Made by a program: the position numbers and the translations under genes. A DNA stretch of 64,000 nucleotides, from positions 310,001 to 374,000 of the forward strand of contig NZ_OUNG01000003.1 in assembly GCF_900343155.1 (NCBI RefSeq), written 5' to 3'. The stretch is from Lactimicrobium massiliense. Lineage in GTDB: Bacteria > Bacillota_I > Bacilli_A > Erysipelotrichales > Erysipelotrichaceae. Positions 41,214 to 50,813 of the stretch are shown here, in pieces. Numbering within the stretch: the stretch's first letter is position 1; every line of letters begins with the position of its first letter. Below the pieces are notes generated by a model, which was not told the DNA's origin, made no database searches, and saw nothing but the letters and a program-made list of their open reading frames with translations.

Positions 41214-41771
41214 TTACTGCTCCTTACCTGCATAGCATTCATCCTTCAGCACCCCGATATACGGCAGACAGCGGTACTTCTGGTTGTAGTCCATGCCAAA
41301 GCCGACCACAAACTCATCTGCCACCTCAAAGCCAACATAGTCAGCTTTCATATCGTTGATGCGGCGGGAAGGCTTGTCCAGCAGTGTTGCGACCTTCACG
41401 CTGGCAGCCCCTTTATGTTTCAGCATTTTCACAACGGTATCAATCGTTCTGCCTGTATCGACGATGTCCTCTACCAGCAGAATGTCCACACCCTTGATGG
41501 AAGTATCCAGATCCTTGATGATCTTGATATCACCGATGGATTCCGTTCCTTCATAAGATGATACATCCATGAAGTCATACTGAATATCAAGGTCAATATG
41601 GCGGATCAGCTCAGCCAGAAACGGCACAGATCCACGTAACAGCGCTACCAGCAGGGGAGCACGGCCAACTGCCTTATAATCCTCGGTAATCTGCTTACCA
41701 AGCTCAGCGGCCCGCTTTTCAATCTGTTCCTCACTGACAAGCACTTTTCCAATATCATTGTTTTCCCACAT
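41214..41771 (-). CDS. hpt: Hypoxanthine phosphoribosyltransferase
   Basis: 185 residues from MWENNDIGKVLVSEEQIEKR, after GGAGG; an in-frame ATG five codons earlier is also possible. PRPP-binding loop VDILLVEDIVDTGRT, LLRGSVPFLAELIRHID, and FVVGFGMDYNQKYRCLPYIG at the C-terminus. It salvages hypoxanthine and guanine to IMP and GMP. An extended -10 box (TGGTATCAT) lies seven bases before the first ATG. Confidence 0.96.
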   Translation of the reverse strand: MWENNDIGKVLVSEEQIEKRAAELGKQITEDYKAVGRAPLLVALLRGSVPFLAELIRHIDLDIQYDFMDVSSYEGTESIGDIKIIKDLDTSIKGVDILLVEDIVDTGRTIDTVVKMLKHKGAASVKVATLLDKPSRRINDMKADYVGFEVADEFVVGFGMDYNQKYRCLPYIGVLKDECYAGKEQ

Positions 41772-41920
41772 AGAAAATGCCTCCATGTCAGATATGATAC
41801 CACAGCATGGAAGCCTTTCAGCAATCGTTTGCCTATGTTGCCCGACACCTTAAGACCAATCTGCAGATTTTCTTTCCTCAGACAAGACAAATCACAGGGT
41901 TTCGCCCCCTGCTGTCTTTT

Positions 41921-43150
41921 TCAATGATGTTTCTCTGCAAGCTCACCAAGACTCCGGGCATGCACATACATAGAAGGAGACGTGCTGTAATGATGGATAT
42001 CACAGCCAAGTCCCGGCACCAGGATCAGATCTCCTCTGGCATTGACCACAACCGGCCAGCCAGAACGCAGTGCTCTGGGAATATGCCGGTCCACAAAGAA
42101 TCTGTGCACAGACTTATGTCCAAACCGCATCTGAATTGCATCACCCGGTAGTACACTGCGAATCAGCAAAGGAAAATCGTCTTCCTTCACACTCACAGCT
42201 TCGACTGTGCTGCCAGAAGAGGAAATCACATACCGATCAAAACTGCCCTCGCAAATCGATTCATACACGTCTTGATACATTCCAATCGCAGGCACCTGAA
42301 ACACATGCTGGTTTTCTCTGCCGATCAGGCTGCCATGAAAATCCAGGCAGAAATCATCATGATGGCACAGATCATCAATTTCCTTCATCTGTTTGTTTGT
42401 ACAGGAAAAATGATTATCCGGATCCAGATACTGCCGCAGGGCACTCAGCCGGACTTCTTCACGCTTTGCAAGATATACCTGCAGATCAATGCCGCCTGCC
42501 TCAAGGCAGGATGCCGCTTCCTCTCTGATCAAAGCAAGATCCGCGTTGGCAGTCTCAATCTCTTTGAGAATCTCTTCTCTTTCCTGCTTTGAAAGATTGC
42601 CTTCCTGTCTGAGCTGGCTGCGGCGGTTTTCCCCATGCAGATTTGTTTCATCCACAAAATAGACAATCTGATTCTTTGTGCAGTACGCTTCCAGCTCCTG
42701 TTTACGATAGGAAAGAAGCGGCCGGTATACCGGAATATCATGCCAGTAAGATACAGCATTCAAGCCATAATACTTTGGCACAATACCCCGTTCCTTCTGC
42801 ATCATCCATGTTTCAATCAGATCATCCTGATGATGGGCCACCAGGATGCCATCGTACTTATTCTCTTTGACAAGCTTTTCAAAAAAGTCATAGCGCCAGG
42901 TTCTGGCAGCCGCTTCAAAGTTGCCGCTCCATGTAAAAGGATCATCCAGAATAGCCAATGGGACATGATGTGCATGGCACCAGGAGGTCACATATGCCTG
43001 CTCTGCATCTGCCTGTTTTCTCTGATGGTAATTGACAAAAGCAGCCAGTACAGAAATGTGTTCCTGTACACACATGGCTAACAGTGCCATGGAATCACTG
43101 CCCCCTGACACGCCGATTACATATCGTTTTCCCTGATACGCTTCAAGCAT
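41921..43150 (-). CDS. tilS: tRNA(Ile)-lysidine synthase
   Basis: 409 residues. The N-type ATP pyrophosphatase loop is GVSGGSDSMALL at about residues 13-24. LVAHHQDDLIETWMMQ and the later NRRSQLRQE segments are typical of TilS. It converts the wobble C of tRNA-Ile(CAU) to lysidine, an essential step. It overlaps the PemK-like gene by 34 bases, which implies translational coupling. Confidence 0.95.
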   Translation of the reverse strand: MLEAYQGKRYVIGVSGGSDSMALLAMCVQEHISVLAAFVNYHQRKQADAEQAYVTSWCHAHHVPLAILDDPFTWSGNFEAAARTWRYDFFEKLVKENKYDGILVAHHQDDLIETWMMQKERGIVPKYYGLNAVSYWHDIPVYRPLLSYRKQELEAYCTKNQIVYFVDETNLHGENRRSQLRQEGNLSKQEREEILKEIETANADLALIREEAASCLEAGGIDLQVYLAKREEVRLSALRQYLDPDNHFSCTNKQMKEIDDLCHHDDFCLDFHGSLIGRENQHVFQVPAIGMYQDVYESICEGSFDRYVISSSGSTVEAVSVKEDDFPLLIRSVLPGDAIQMRFGHKSVHRFFVDRHIPRALRSGWPVVVNARGDLILVPGLGCDIHHYSTSPSMYVHARSLGELAEKHH

Positions 43151-43677
43151 GTCGTTATTCTACCATCACTCATGATCAGCCGCAGAATTCTTGTCTGGAT
43201 CTCAATAAACAGATCACTGCCCGGATCAATGCGTCCCATGATGTCAATGACTCTGGCAGTATTGACATACTTCAGGTCATTCAAAAACAAGACAGAGTGT
43301 TTCCGCATCCCCGGTATCAGGCCGATCCGCATCAGGTGTTTCCGGCCGCTTGGATTGTCATTGGGATCATAGGCATTGCGGTACTGCAGCGTGTTGCTGG
43401 TCATGGGCACCAGCAGTGCCTTTGAGCCATAGATGGAAAGCACCAGGCCGAAATGCTGGAAGGCACACTCATAGAGATATCCCTGGCCAAAGTCGGTATA
43501 GCAGATATCACCCTGCTTCACCTGGATGCCAAGGTTCTCACTGGAAGACAACTGGCAGCGCTGCAGGTGGTTGCGCTCTGATATCATCGCCATCTCCACA
43601 TGCCCCGGCATCAGATCCTGATACACACGGCTGCGGTAATACATATAGTTCTGCATGTTTTCGTTGTTCTCACTCAT
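43117..43677 (-). CDS. PemK/MazF-like protein upstream of tilS
   Basis: 186 residues. After a 45-residue extension, the core resembles the MazF/PemK barrel: VKQGDICYTDFGQGY, FGLVLSIYGSKALLVPMTSN, KHSVLFLNDLKYVNTARVID. MazF family members cut mRNA and normally sit behind a small antitoxin gene. No antitoxin is adjacent, and the gene is fused into an essential tRNA-modification operon. A housekeeping or inactive role is possible. The terminator hairpin of the upstream upp operon overlaps its ribosome site. Confidence 0.65.
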   Translation of the reverse strand: MSENNENMQNYMYYRSRVYQDLMPGHVEMAMISERNHLQRCQLSSSENLGIQVKQGDICYTDFGQGYLYECAFQHFGLVLSIYGSKALLVPMTSNTLQYRNAYDPNDNPSGRKHLMRIGLIPGMRKHSVLFLNDLKYVNTARVIDIMGRIDPGSDLFIEIQTRILRLIMSDGRITTCLKRIRENDM

Positions 43678-43678
43678 A

Positions 43679-43721
43679 GAAAAAAATCCCTTTCTGCCTC
43701 TTTATGGCCTTGGAAAGGGAT
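43679..43721 (-). terminator. Terminator of upp-DUF1146, overlapping the next gene's ribosome site
   Basis: On the minus strand ATCCCTTTC pairs with GAAAGGGAT and is followed by seven T. The 3' arm (AGAAAGGGAT) also contains the purine-rich site before the PemK-like ATG. Confidence 0.8.
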
Positions 43722-43728
43722 AATTCCT

Positions 43729-43926
43729 TTATTTTAGATAAACAAATGCAAGCAGAAAACTTCCTGCCAGGTATGCCAGTGCGCACACACAGAACAAATA
43801 CAGCATCCATGCCTGCCCGACATGCCCTGGTTTGAGAAACTTCTCAAAGTTGACACCGGACATGGCATACCATGCCATAACAAAGCAGACCAGATATACT
43901 GCCGTGCGCAGCAGAAACTGTGTCAT
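43729..43926 (-). CDS. DUF1146 (YwzB-like) membrane protein
   Basis: 65 residues with two helices. The WYAMSGVNFEKFLKPGHVGQ and AWMLYLFCVCALAYLAGSF segments match DUF1146, a short Bacillota family often encoded between upp and the atp operon. It overlaps the upp stop by one base (TAATG). Function unknown. Confidence 0.8.
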   Translation of the reverse strand: MTQFLLRTAVYLVCFVMAWYAMSGVNFEKFLKPGHVGQAWMLYLFCVCALAYLAGSFLLAFVYLK

Positions 43927-44546
43927 TACTTGGTGCCGAAGATTCTGTCACCGGCATCACCAAGACCCGGTACGATGTAGCCCTTCTCATTGAGATGGTC
44001 ATCCAGGGCAGCCAAGTAAATGTCCACATCCGGATGGGCGTGCTGGACAGCCTGCACGCCTTCGGGTACACCAACCAGACTGACAAGCTTGATTGTCTTG
44101 GCACCGCGCTTCTTGATCGCATTGATGGCATCCACGGCACTGCCGCCGGTTGCCAGCATCGGATCCACAACCATCACAATGGCCTCATCCAGATTGGAAG
44201 GGAACTTGGCAAAATACTCATGCGGTTTCAGTGTTTCCTCATCGCGGTACATGCCAATAAAGCCAACCTTGGCTGTCGGCACCAGTCTGCGGATGCCATC
44301 CAGCAGGCCGATGCCTGCACGCAGAATCGGCACAATCACAACCTCACGGCTCAGTTCAAAGCCTGTTGTCGGTCCAATCGGCGTCTCAATGCTCACCGGC
44401 CTTGTCGGCAGATCACGACACACCTCATAGGCCATCAGCTCGGCAATCTCATCCAGATTCTCACGGAAATCCTTTGTACCGGTTTCCTTTTTGCGCATCT
44501 GGGTCAGCTTATGTGTAATCAGCGGATGATTCAATACTTCCAGCAT
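43926..44546 (-). CDS. upp: Uracil phosphoribosyltransferase
   Basis: 206 residues from [24 protein letters not shown] loop [18 protein letters not shown], the [12 protein letters not shown] segment and the C-terminal [20 protein letters not shown] are typical. Converts uracil and PRPP to UMP. An AGGAGG-like site (ACAGGAGGCAAG) precedes the start. Confidence 0.97.
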   Translation of the reverse strand: MLEVLNHPLITHKLTQMRKKETGTKDFRENLDEIAELMAYEVCRDLPTRPVSIETPIGPTTGFELSREVVIVPILRAGIGLLDGIRRLVPTAKVGFIGMYRDEETLKPHEYFAKFPSNLDEAIVMVVDPMLATGGSAVDAINAIKKRGAKTIKLVSLVGVPEGVQAVQHAHPDVDIYLAALDDHLNEKGYIVPGLGDAGDRIFGTK

Positions 44547-44627
44547 ATTCTTGCCTCCTGTTTTTTCCAGAACAATGATATTTGAGAATGATGCGCATTT
44601 CAACGCACAATTTAATAAACCATGCAA

Positions 44628-45380
44628 TCACGAAATCACTGCCAGCGTATCATCCACCGTTTCCTGCCACTGTTCCTTTGCAGAAATGGATGCCTGTCCA
44701 TCCCCCTTCTGCACGCCATAGCTGCCAAACTGGGCATGATTGCCCCCGGTAATCGTAAATACATACGTATTTTCAGGATAGTGATCCTGATTCTTAAGCA
44801 CCTGCTTCTGATTGATCACACCATCCTGATCCCCATCAATCCATACCACCGTCAGATCCGTATCCGATAAATCCTTTGTACTGTAGGCCCCCAGTAAGAT
44901 CAGCCCCTGATATTCTGACACATGCCTGGCAATATAAGCTGCTGCCATTGCACCGCCCAACGAATGTCCGGCCAGATACCACTTTGTAATCTTGGGATAC
45001 TGTTTCTGGATGCCATCTGCCCCGTTCATATTGAACACGGCAAGATGGAACGGCATCTTGACCAGAATGCAGGTAATGCCGTTTTCTGCATACTTCTTTA
45101 ATAGTGGCAGATAGGCACGCTCATCTACTTTGCCGCCAGGATAAAAGATGATCCCGGTATCACCTGCCTTCTGCGGCAGGACGGTATAGTTACCCTGATC
45201 ATCCTGCAGAATTGACACATCACCAGGATTTTCCAGCAGGGACAGGGCCGTTTCATCCGCGTGATAATAGTCACTGACATAGATGCCAAAAGACACACCC
45301 GCAACAGCCATGATCACCAGCACAATGGCAAGGATGATCTTCAGCAGTGAATGCTTTCTTTTCTGTTTATTATCCTTCAT
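44628..45380 (-). CDS. Membrane-anchored alpha/beta hydrolase
   Basis: 250 residues from MKDNKQKRK: a basic N-terminus, one helix (IILAIVLVIMAVAGVSFGIYV), then an alpha/beta-hydrolase domain. GIIFYPGGKVDERAYLPLL forms the oxyanion region, GHSLGGAM the nucleophile elbow (Ser), and GGNHAQFGSYG the catalytic His. It probably faces outward and acts on an ester or lipid. Overlaps the WG-repeat gene by 11 bases. Confidence 0.85.
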   Translation of the reverse strand: MKDNKQKRKHSLLKIILAIVLVIMAVAGVSFGIYVSDYYHADETALSLLENPGDVSILQDDQGNYTVLPQKAGDTGIIFYPGGKVDERAYLPLLKKYAENGITCILVKMPFHLAVFNMNGADGIQKQYPKITKWYLAGHSLGGAMAAAYIARHVSEYQGLILLGAYSTKDLSDTDLTVVWIDGDQDGVINQKQVLKNQDHYPENTYVFTITGGNHAQFGSYGVQKGDGQASISAKEQWQETVDDTLAVIS

Positions 45381-46764
45381 TCTTTTCCACCTGCAGATAT
45401 TCACCATCTTTGTCCGCAATCCACTCATTCTCACCAATCCGGTACCATGTATAGCCGCCGTTTTCCATCATGGCATCAAAAGGATAACTTTCATCCTTAT
45501 ATACAAGATCCACGGCATTGGCTGCAGATGACGGCTTTTCGCGCACATTCAGATTATCCGCCAGCACTGTTACCGTACCGCTCACCGTTTCCTGCACCTT
45601 TGTGGGGAAAAGGTCCTCCAGACTGACAAAAGCATTGACTTTCACAGCATCCAGATTCAAAATACCCCACTGGCCGTCATGGCACACATAGGCATGGCCA
45701 TTGACTACATAAGAAACATCATCAAACTCACACGGAATGACTTCCTTGCCTGTTTCATCAATAAAGCCCCACTTGTCATCCCGTTTGACAGGGCAGTAGC
45801 CATTCTCAAAGTACAGCACATCCTGATAAATGTACGAGGTAATGGCTTCACCGGTATCTGCCTTGACAATGGCCATCAGTCCATCCTTGTCTGTCAAAAG
45901 TGAAGAACCGTCCTGACTCTTTTCCTCCACAGCATAATACCCATTGACAAACGTATCTTTCACCACCATGCCGGAAGGCCCATCCGCCAATGCATTTCCG
46001 CTTTCATCCAGAACCTTATATCCTGTCATTGCAAAAGAAGAATCCACCACTGGCATAATCGCACGATGGCCTGAGGCATCATACGTTTTGTCAGAAACAA
46101 TCGAGGCCGTTTTGCCATCCTTGCCGTGTTCCACATAGACAAGTTTGTCATCGAGCATTACAAAGCCAATGTCCTTCAATGCCTTGGAAGAGGATGGTGT
46201 AAATTCTGACAATGTGGAGAAATCACGGGAAATCCGATACACCGCATCGCCATCACTGTAGATAAAGCAGTGATCCACAGCATCATAGCTGATCTTGTCC
46301 TGATCAAATGTCACATTGGCCTGAAATGCCTCATTGCCATCAAAGTCCTGTACGGCCAGTGCGCCATACCTGGAAATGCCCACAAATGGTGTTGCATAGG
46401 CATCTTTCATACCATCATCCCAGTTCACCGGCATGCCGGTTTTCTCCCAGGTGCTTGTATCACTGGAATCAGAATAGGTGGAAGTGGTCAGGATCATCAG
46501 ATCATCCATCGCCATGCCCGGTTCCACAATCCAATACGGATTGGCAGAAGCAGTGGGTGAAGCACTGGCAGTGGATACAGCAGATACTGTTGGTGCAGGT
46601 GATGCATCATTCTTCTTTTTAAAGATGTACCCGCTGACACCAGCAATGGCCACGACAATCACCAGCACTGCAATGGCCGGTCCATATCCATGCTTTTTCT
46701 TTGGTTCTTCTTTGATCACCGGGATCTCTTCCGTATCCCGTTCATCCTTATTTCTGTTCTTCAT
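45370..46764 (-). CDS. Membrane-anchored WG-repeat protein with C-terminal SH3b domain
   Basis: 464 residues from MKNRNKDERDTEE. A cytoplasmic Glu/Lys-rich head, one helix (GPAIAVLVIVVAIAGVSGYIF), a Ser/Ala/Thr linker, then an external domain with WG/KWG repeats (KRDDKWGFIDETGKEVIPCE and GQWGILNLD). It ends in an SH3b module (ADNLNVREKPSS...YTWYRIGENEW). SH3b domains commonly bind peptidoglycan. Same final module as the small SH3b protein at 61376. Paired with the hydrolase downstream, probably as an envelope unit. Confidence 0.8.
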   Translation of the reverse strand: MKNRNKDERDTEEIPVIKEEPKKKHGYGPAIAVLVIVVAIAGVSGYIFKKKNDASPAPTVSAVSTASASPTASANPYWIVEPGMAMDDLMILTTSTYSDSSDTSTWEKTGMPVNWDDGMKDAYATPFVGISRYGALAVQDFDGNEAFQANVTFDQDKISYDAVDHCFIYSDGDAVYRISRDFSTLSEFTPSSSKALKDIGFVMLDDKLVYVEHGKDGKTASIVSDKTYDASGHRAIMPVVDSSFAMTGYKVLDESGNALADGPSGMVVKDTFVNGYYAVEEKSQDGSSLLTDKDGLMAIVKADTGEAITSYIYQDVLYFENGYCPVKRDDKWGFIDETGKEVIPCEFDDVSYVVNGHAYVCHDGQWGILNLDAVKVNAFVSLEDLFPTKVQETVSGTVTVLADNLNVREKPSSAANAVDLVYKDESYPFDAMMENGGYTWYRIGENEWIADKDGEYLQVEKNEG

Positions 46765-46823
46765 AGGCACACAGCACGCATCATCAGCGCGTCCCCTTTA
46801 TAAAAATGGTATCATTATTTTCG

Positions 46824-47945
46824 ATGAAAATACTGATTGTTCCCTTCATTGTACATCCCAAAGCAGACGCAGCGTACTTCCTGTCCCGCAGTATGTCCGA
46901 TGTTTTCACTGCTGCCGGCATGGAATGCGCCATCTGCTGTGATCCAGACAACACCTTCCGGCAGGTGCGTGTCTACCCCAGCCATCTGCCATCCCATCCC
47001 CTGTTCAACTGGGGTGCCGACAACCGTTCCTATGAAGAATGGATGTACTCCCAGGGCCTGCTGACAAAAAATGCCGTGCTTTCCGATACCCAGGACATTC
47101 AGGATGCCATCGCTGACTTCCACCCCGATCTGATCATTGCCATCAACCGCCCGTCTGCCAATATTGCCGCCAAACTCGATACGATTCCCTGCTGGACTGT
47201 TGTCCATCCTGCCATGTACCGCAATGCGTGGTTTCCCAGCCGCTGCATGCATGGCATCAACCAGGCATTGACACAATTGCAGACAGAACAGGAACTGGAT
47301 CTCAAGACTCTATATGCCCACAGTGTGCGCCGGCTTGCCTTTGGCTGCCTGCAGAGTGCTCCGTTTCCATCTGATGCCAATATCACAAGAATCGGCTCCA
47401 TGAACATTGAGGAACACCGCAAGACCAGAACAAACCGGGTATGCATCTACCTTGGCAGTCTGCACAGCCGGCCAAAGACAATCGCAAAGATCATTGAAGA
47501 AGCCTTTGCCGGTGCACCTTACTATGTTTACATCTGGATCAAAGGCATCCCCGCCCACGCATACAAGAACCTGCACTACATCAGGGAACCGGACAGCAGC
47601 CTGATCAACGGCTGCTCTGCGGTCATTCATGATGGCAATACCTATTTCTATAACCAGGCAATGGTCAATGGCATTCCACAGATGTTAATCGCAGATCACA
47701 CCTGTATGCGCAACTACAATGCCATGGCAGCCGCAAGAGGACATTTCGGAGTATATCTGTATGAAGAAGACCTCGAAATGGCCGCATTATACGAAACATA
47801 CAGAAAACTCATGAGCGATGATCTCTACTATGAATCCGCCCAGAAATACAGAGAGATGACACTGCACCATGGTGATCTGACCCAGATTCATGACTTCACG
47901 TATATTGACATGATCAACAATAAAGCAAAACAGCCGCAGGAATAA
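46824..47945 (+). CDS. Glycosyltransferase of the MGT/GT1-like fold
   Basis: 373 residues from MKILIVPFIVHPKADAAYFL, the N-terminal Rossmann start of UDP-glycosyltransferase-like enzymes. The C-terminal half has VCIYLGSLHSRPK and the acceptor/donor segment CSAVIHDGNTYFYNQAMVNG followed by IPQMLIA, similar to the GG..T..E...GVP.l motif. The substrate is unknown. TGGTATCAT lies eight bases before ATG with no ribosome site. Confidence 0.75.
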   Translation: MKILIVPFIVHPKADAAYFLSRSMSDVFTAAGMECAICCDPDNTFRQVRVYPSHLPSHPLFNWGADNRSYEEWMYSQGLLTKNAVLSDTQDIQDAIADFHPDLIIAINRPSANIAAKLDTIPCWTVVHPAMYRNAWFPSRCMHGINQALTQLQTEQELDLKTLYAHSVRRLAFGCLQSAPFPSDANITRIGSMNIEEHRKTRTNRVCIYLGSLHSRPKTIAKIIEEAFAGAPYYVYIWIKGIPAHAYKNLHYIREPDSSLINGCSAVIHDGNTYFYNQAMVNGIPQMLIADHTCMRNYNAMAAARGHFGVYLYEEDLEMAALYETYRKLMSDDLYYESAQKYREMTLHHGDLTQIHDFTYIDMINNKAKQPQE

Positions 47946-47957
47946 TCCTGGGGCTGT
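47932..47957. terminator. Bidirectional hairpin between convergent genes
   Basis: ACAGCCGCAGGA pairs with TCCTGGGGCTGT around ATAA. It spans the last codons of the glycosyltransferase gene and ends just before the sulfatase stop. Confidence 0.65.
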
Positions 47958-47958
47958 C

Positions 47959-49557
47959 TTAGTTCGTATCGTAAACGGTTGTACCATGGTCCTCCGTTCG
48001 TGACCATGACTGCCGTTCCTTCAACGATTCACTCGAGAAGTCAATATCAGCCAGCTTCTCCATGAAGGTACTCTTCATCTCAATCTGTTCGGTCACATCC
48101 TTGAGTCCATATTCCTCCAGCAGGGTTGGGGTATCACTGAACAGGTTGGTGCCTAAACCAAGCCTGTCTCCCTCAATGGCGGCACCAAGGGCAGCCAGCG
48201 TCGTTGGAAACGCATCCAGCGTACTGTACGTACGGTATTCGGTATTATCGGTTGATACAGCACTGTTGATATAGGCCACATAGGCACGCCGCTGATAAGA
48301 CGATGCCACATCATCACAGAAGTCAGAATCCATCGTCGGATGATCACCGCAGATAATCACGGTTGTATTGTCATACCATGGCTGCTCCTGCATCCAGGCA
48401 AGAAACTGAGATACCTGATACGAGGAATAAGCCATGACATTGGCATACTGGTTGTCGCCAAACGGTGTCGGAATGCCAGGCTCTGCGTAGCCATTTTCAA
48501 AATGCGTATCTACGGTCAGCAGGGTCAGGGCAAACGGCTCATCCACCTGCGATAATGCAGTAAGTTCATCCTGGGCAAAAGAGAACAGCTTGCTGTCTTC
48601 AAAGCCCCACCAGACCTTGTAGCCCTTGGGAATCATGCCCATATTCAATGCATAGTTGTAGTCGATGATGTCATAATTGCCATGTTCTTCAAAGTACAGC
48701 CGTCGGCCGCCAAAGGACGCATTGGAGCCAAGCATGAACACATTGTGGTAGCCCTCATTCTCCAGAATATCGCCAAGACATGTCGTATTGGCAAAGAACT
48801 TGGACTGGGTGATCATGTCATTGTTTTCCAGATTGTTCTTCAAAGGAAGACCGGATGTCATGCCAAACATCGCCCCCATCGTAAAGGTCGTATACGGCAG
48901 GGCATAGGCACCATTCAGAATCGACTGGGATCCAGAGAAATCTTCATTGCTCTCGGCAATCTGTGTCAGCTCCGGAATCACATCATCCTCAAATCCGCCC
49001 CCATCAGCCAGATCCGAATATGTCACTTCCATCGATTCCAGATAGATGAAGACAAGATTGCGCTTCTTCTGTGGGAACGTAATCGAAACCGAATCCGGAT
49101 CAACGTAATTGTCTTCAATGAATGTAGAAGGATGCGTCTGATAGTTCAGATAATCACCAATGGCAAGGATGTTCCAGACATACACATCCGTAATGGACAG
49201 CACTGCCACCGAGGATACCAGGCAGATGATCAGCAGTTTCTTATAGAAACCCTTTCGTCTTGTATGGCGGAAAAGCTGCCAGAAAAAAATAATGATGGCA
49301 GCAGAGGGAATACCAGCCTGAATGATCGCACTTTCGATGATGCCGCCGCCCGTGCCCTCGGTTGGTGCAGACAGCTGGTACATCAGCTCATCCATGGTCA
49401 GATTCTGCCATGTCCGCAGCACCCAGGAAGACAACAATGCTGCAATAGCCGCAAAAGAAACCAGCAGCAGGCAGATCACATGAATCACCTTCCACTTGCG
49501 CGGCATTTTCTTCGCATCTTTTCCGGTATCAATCTGCTTTTCTTTTTTCTTTTTCAT
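47959..49557 (-). CDS. LtaS/OpgB-type sulfatase-fold phosphoglycerol transferase
   Basis: 532 residues from MKKKKEKQIDTGK, preceded by AAAGGA. Three to four N-terminal helices, then a sulfatase domain with metal ligands in NLVFIYLESMEVTYSD, the nucleophile region LPYTTFTMGAMFGMTSGLPL (resembling the OpgB WTIAGM..SQCGIPL motif), VDTHFENGY and CGDHPTMDS. Such enzymes move phosphoglycerol onto glycolipids or polysaccharides outside the cell. The number of N-terminal helices is below that of LtaS (five), so the exact acceptor is uncertain. Confidence 0.85.
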   Translation of the reverse strand: MKKKKEKQIDTGKDAKKMPRKWKVIHVICLLLVSFAAIAALLSSWVLRTWQNLTMDELMYQLSAPTEGTGGGIIESAIIQAGIPSAAIIIFFWQLFRHTRRKGFYKKLLIICLVSSVAVLSITDVYVWNILAIGDYLNYQTHPSTFIEDNYVDPDSVSITFPQKKRNLVFIYLESMEVTYSDLADGGGFEDDVIPELTQIAESNEDFSGSQSILNGAYALPYTTFTMGAMFGMTSGLPLKNNLENNDMITQSKFFANTTCLGDILENEGYHNVFMLGSNASFGGRRLYFEEHGNYDIIDYNYALNMGMIPKGYKVWWGFEDSKLFSFAQDELTALSQVDEPFALTLLTVDTHFENGYAEPGIPTPFGDNQYANVMAYSSYQVSQFLAWMQEQPWYDNTTVIICGDHPTMDSDFCDDVASSYQRRAYVAYINSAVSTDNTEYRTYSTLDAFPTTLAALGAAIEGDRLGLGTNLFSDTPTLLEEYGLKDVTEQIEMKSTFMEKLADIDFSSESLKERQSWSRTEDHGTTVYDTN

Positions 49558-49625
49558 TGCAAATCCTTTACAATGCGAAATGATACCTGTGTTCACATAG
49601 AATTGCAAAACGACAAATGACCAGA

Positions 49626-50279
49626 TCAGTCAGAAAGCTTCTGAATCTTTTGAATCAGAGATATATGTCCTTTGATCCAGGATACACATGGACCAGTCAG
49701 AAAGGCAGTGATCACGGTGCCGATGCCAACGCCATGCAAACCATGAAAGAACACCAGAGAAAGCACAGAGGCAATAGCAATCATGGAAAGATCAAAACAG
49801 ATTTTCACACTGCCAAACTCCTTCTTTGACGCAATTGCAATGGCTTTGACAATCCCTTCACCCGGTACCGTGATGACATCCGGTGCCACTTCCACACAGA
49901 TGCCAAACGCCAGAATCATACTGCCGGCAATGACAAGCAGGATCTGCAATACCAGACTGGCAGGTGAAAGGAACGACAGTACTGCCATAAAGAGATCCAG
50001 AAAGGCACTGAACAGAAAGTTCGCTGCAATCTGCAGAAACTGAATCGGATGGAAATCCTTTTTCAGCAGGATCATCTCAACCAGAATGAAGAGCATATTG
50101 ATGATGAACGTCATCATGCCAAAAGACATGGAAGGAAACCGCAGAGACAGTACATATGGCACACTGGAAATCACCGAAGTGCCAAGAGCACCTTTGGTAA
50201 TACACACAATGCCAAAGGAATTAATGCACAGGCCGCACACAAACCAAAGCCATCTTTTCATCACATTCGTCTGTTTCAT
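49626..50279 (-). CDS. YczE/YyaS/YitT-family membrane protein
   Basis: 217 residues with six helices. Opening RWLWFVCGLCINSFGIVCIT and the mid region GICVEVAPDVITVPGEGIVK match the YczE branch. The start shares four bases (ATGA) with the marR stop, so it is probably the target of that repressor. Transport substrate unknown. Confidence 0.85.
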   Translation of the reverse strand: MKQTNVMKRWLWFVCGLCINSFGIVCITKGALGTSVISSVPYVLSLRFPSMSFGMMTFIINMLFILVEMILLKKDFHPIQFLQIAANFLFSAFLDLFMAVLSFLSPASLVLQILLVIAGSMILAFGICVEVAPDVITVPGEGIVKAIAIASKKEFGSVKICFDLSMIAIASVLSLVFFHGLHGVGIGTVITAFLTGPCVSWIKGHISLIQKIQKLSD

Positions 50280-50701
50280 CTGTCTGCCTCCCTGTACTGT
50301 GCTGCCAGTTTTTCTAACAGCTTCATCAGCTGCACACGTTCATGAAAGCTCAGACAGGACAGCACCTCCTCATCTACCTGGGCAAAAGCCGCATCGACCT
50401 TTCCAGCCATCTTTTTTCCTTTTTCTGTCATCTTGATCAATACAGAACGGCCATCATCCGGATTGGCAAAGCGCTCAACAAGGCCATCCTTTACCATCTT
50501 ATCCAGCAGAATTGTGGCAGTCGCCTTATCAATCATGCACACAGCACCAATCTGCCGCGGTGATGCAGGCCCGCAGAAAGAAAGGCATTCCAGAATCTTG
50601 GGCTGACCAGCTGAAAGGCCAAGCCGCCTGACCTCTTTCTGCAGTGCCTGATGATGCCCGTTCTGCAATTGCATTAACACAAAATGAAACGAATCAATCA
50701 T
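50276..50701 (-). CDS. MarR-family repressor
   Basis: 141 residues from MIDSFHFVLMQLQ; the GGAGG ribosome site five bases upstream sets the start. The winged helix is LSAGQPKILECLSFCGPASP, followed by IGAVCMIDKATATILLDKMV and NPDDGRSVLIKMTEKGK. An 18-bp palindrome lies in the promoter spacer 14 bases upstream, so it is likely autoregulated together with the YczE gene. Confidence 0.92.
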   Translation of the reverse strand: MIDSFHFVLMQLQNGHHQALQKEVRRLGLSAGQPKILECLSFCGPASPRQIGAVCMIDKATATILLDKMVKDGLVERFANPDDGRSVLIKMTEKGKKMAGKVDAAFAQVDEEVLSCLSFHERVQLMKLLEKLAAQYREADR

Positions 50702-50714
50702 GTCTGCCTCCATA

Positions 50715-50740
50715 TAGTTTGAATGCAAACTAATTGTAAA
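50715..50740 (-). promoter_or_regulatory. MarR operator inside the marR promoter
   Basis: TAGTTTG-AATG-CAAACTA (50715-50732) is a perfect palindrome. On the minus strand it occupies the spacer between TTTACA (50735-50740) and a -10-like CTATAT. Its outer arms resemble the palindrome upstream of MarR-NrdG. Confidence 0.7.
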
Positions 50741-50765
50741 CGGATGGATTCCCCTGTCAAGCCAG

Positions 50766-50785
50766 AAAAAAAGCGGTTTCCCGCT
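50766..50785 (-). terminator. Terminator reading left from IS-C
   Basis: On the minus strand AGCGG, loop GAAA, CCGCT, then seven T. It would insulate marR from tnpA transcription. Confidence 0.65.
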
Positions 50786-50813
50786 CATTTCAATGAAGAA
50801 TAAAGCAAGGAAT

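Noticed and set aside
41835-41920. Terminator between tilS and hpt
   Set aside because: Only an imperfect stem (AAGACA...TGTCTT) without a T-run is present; the operon probably reads through.
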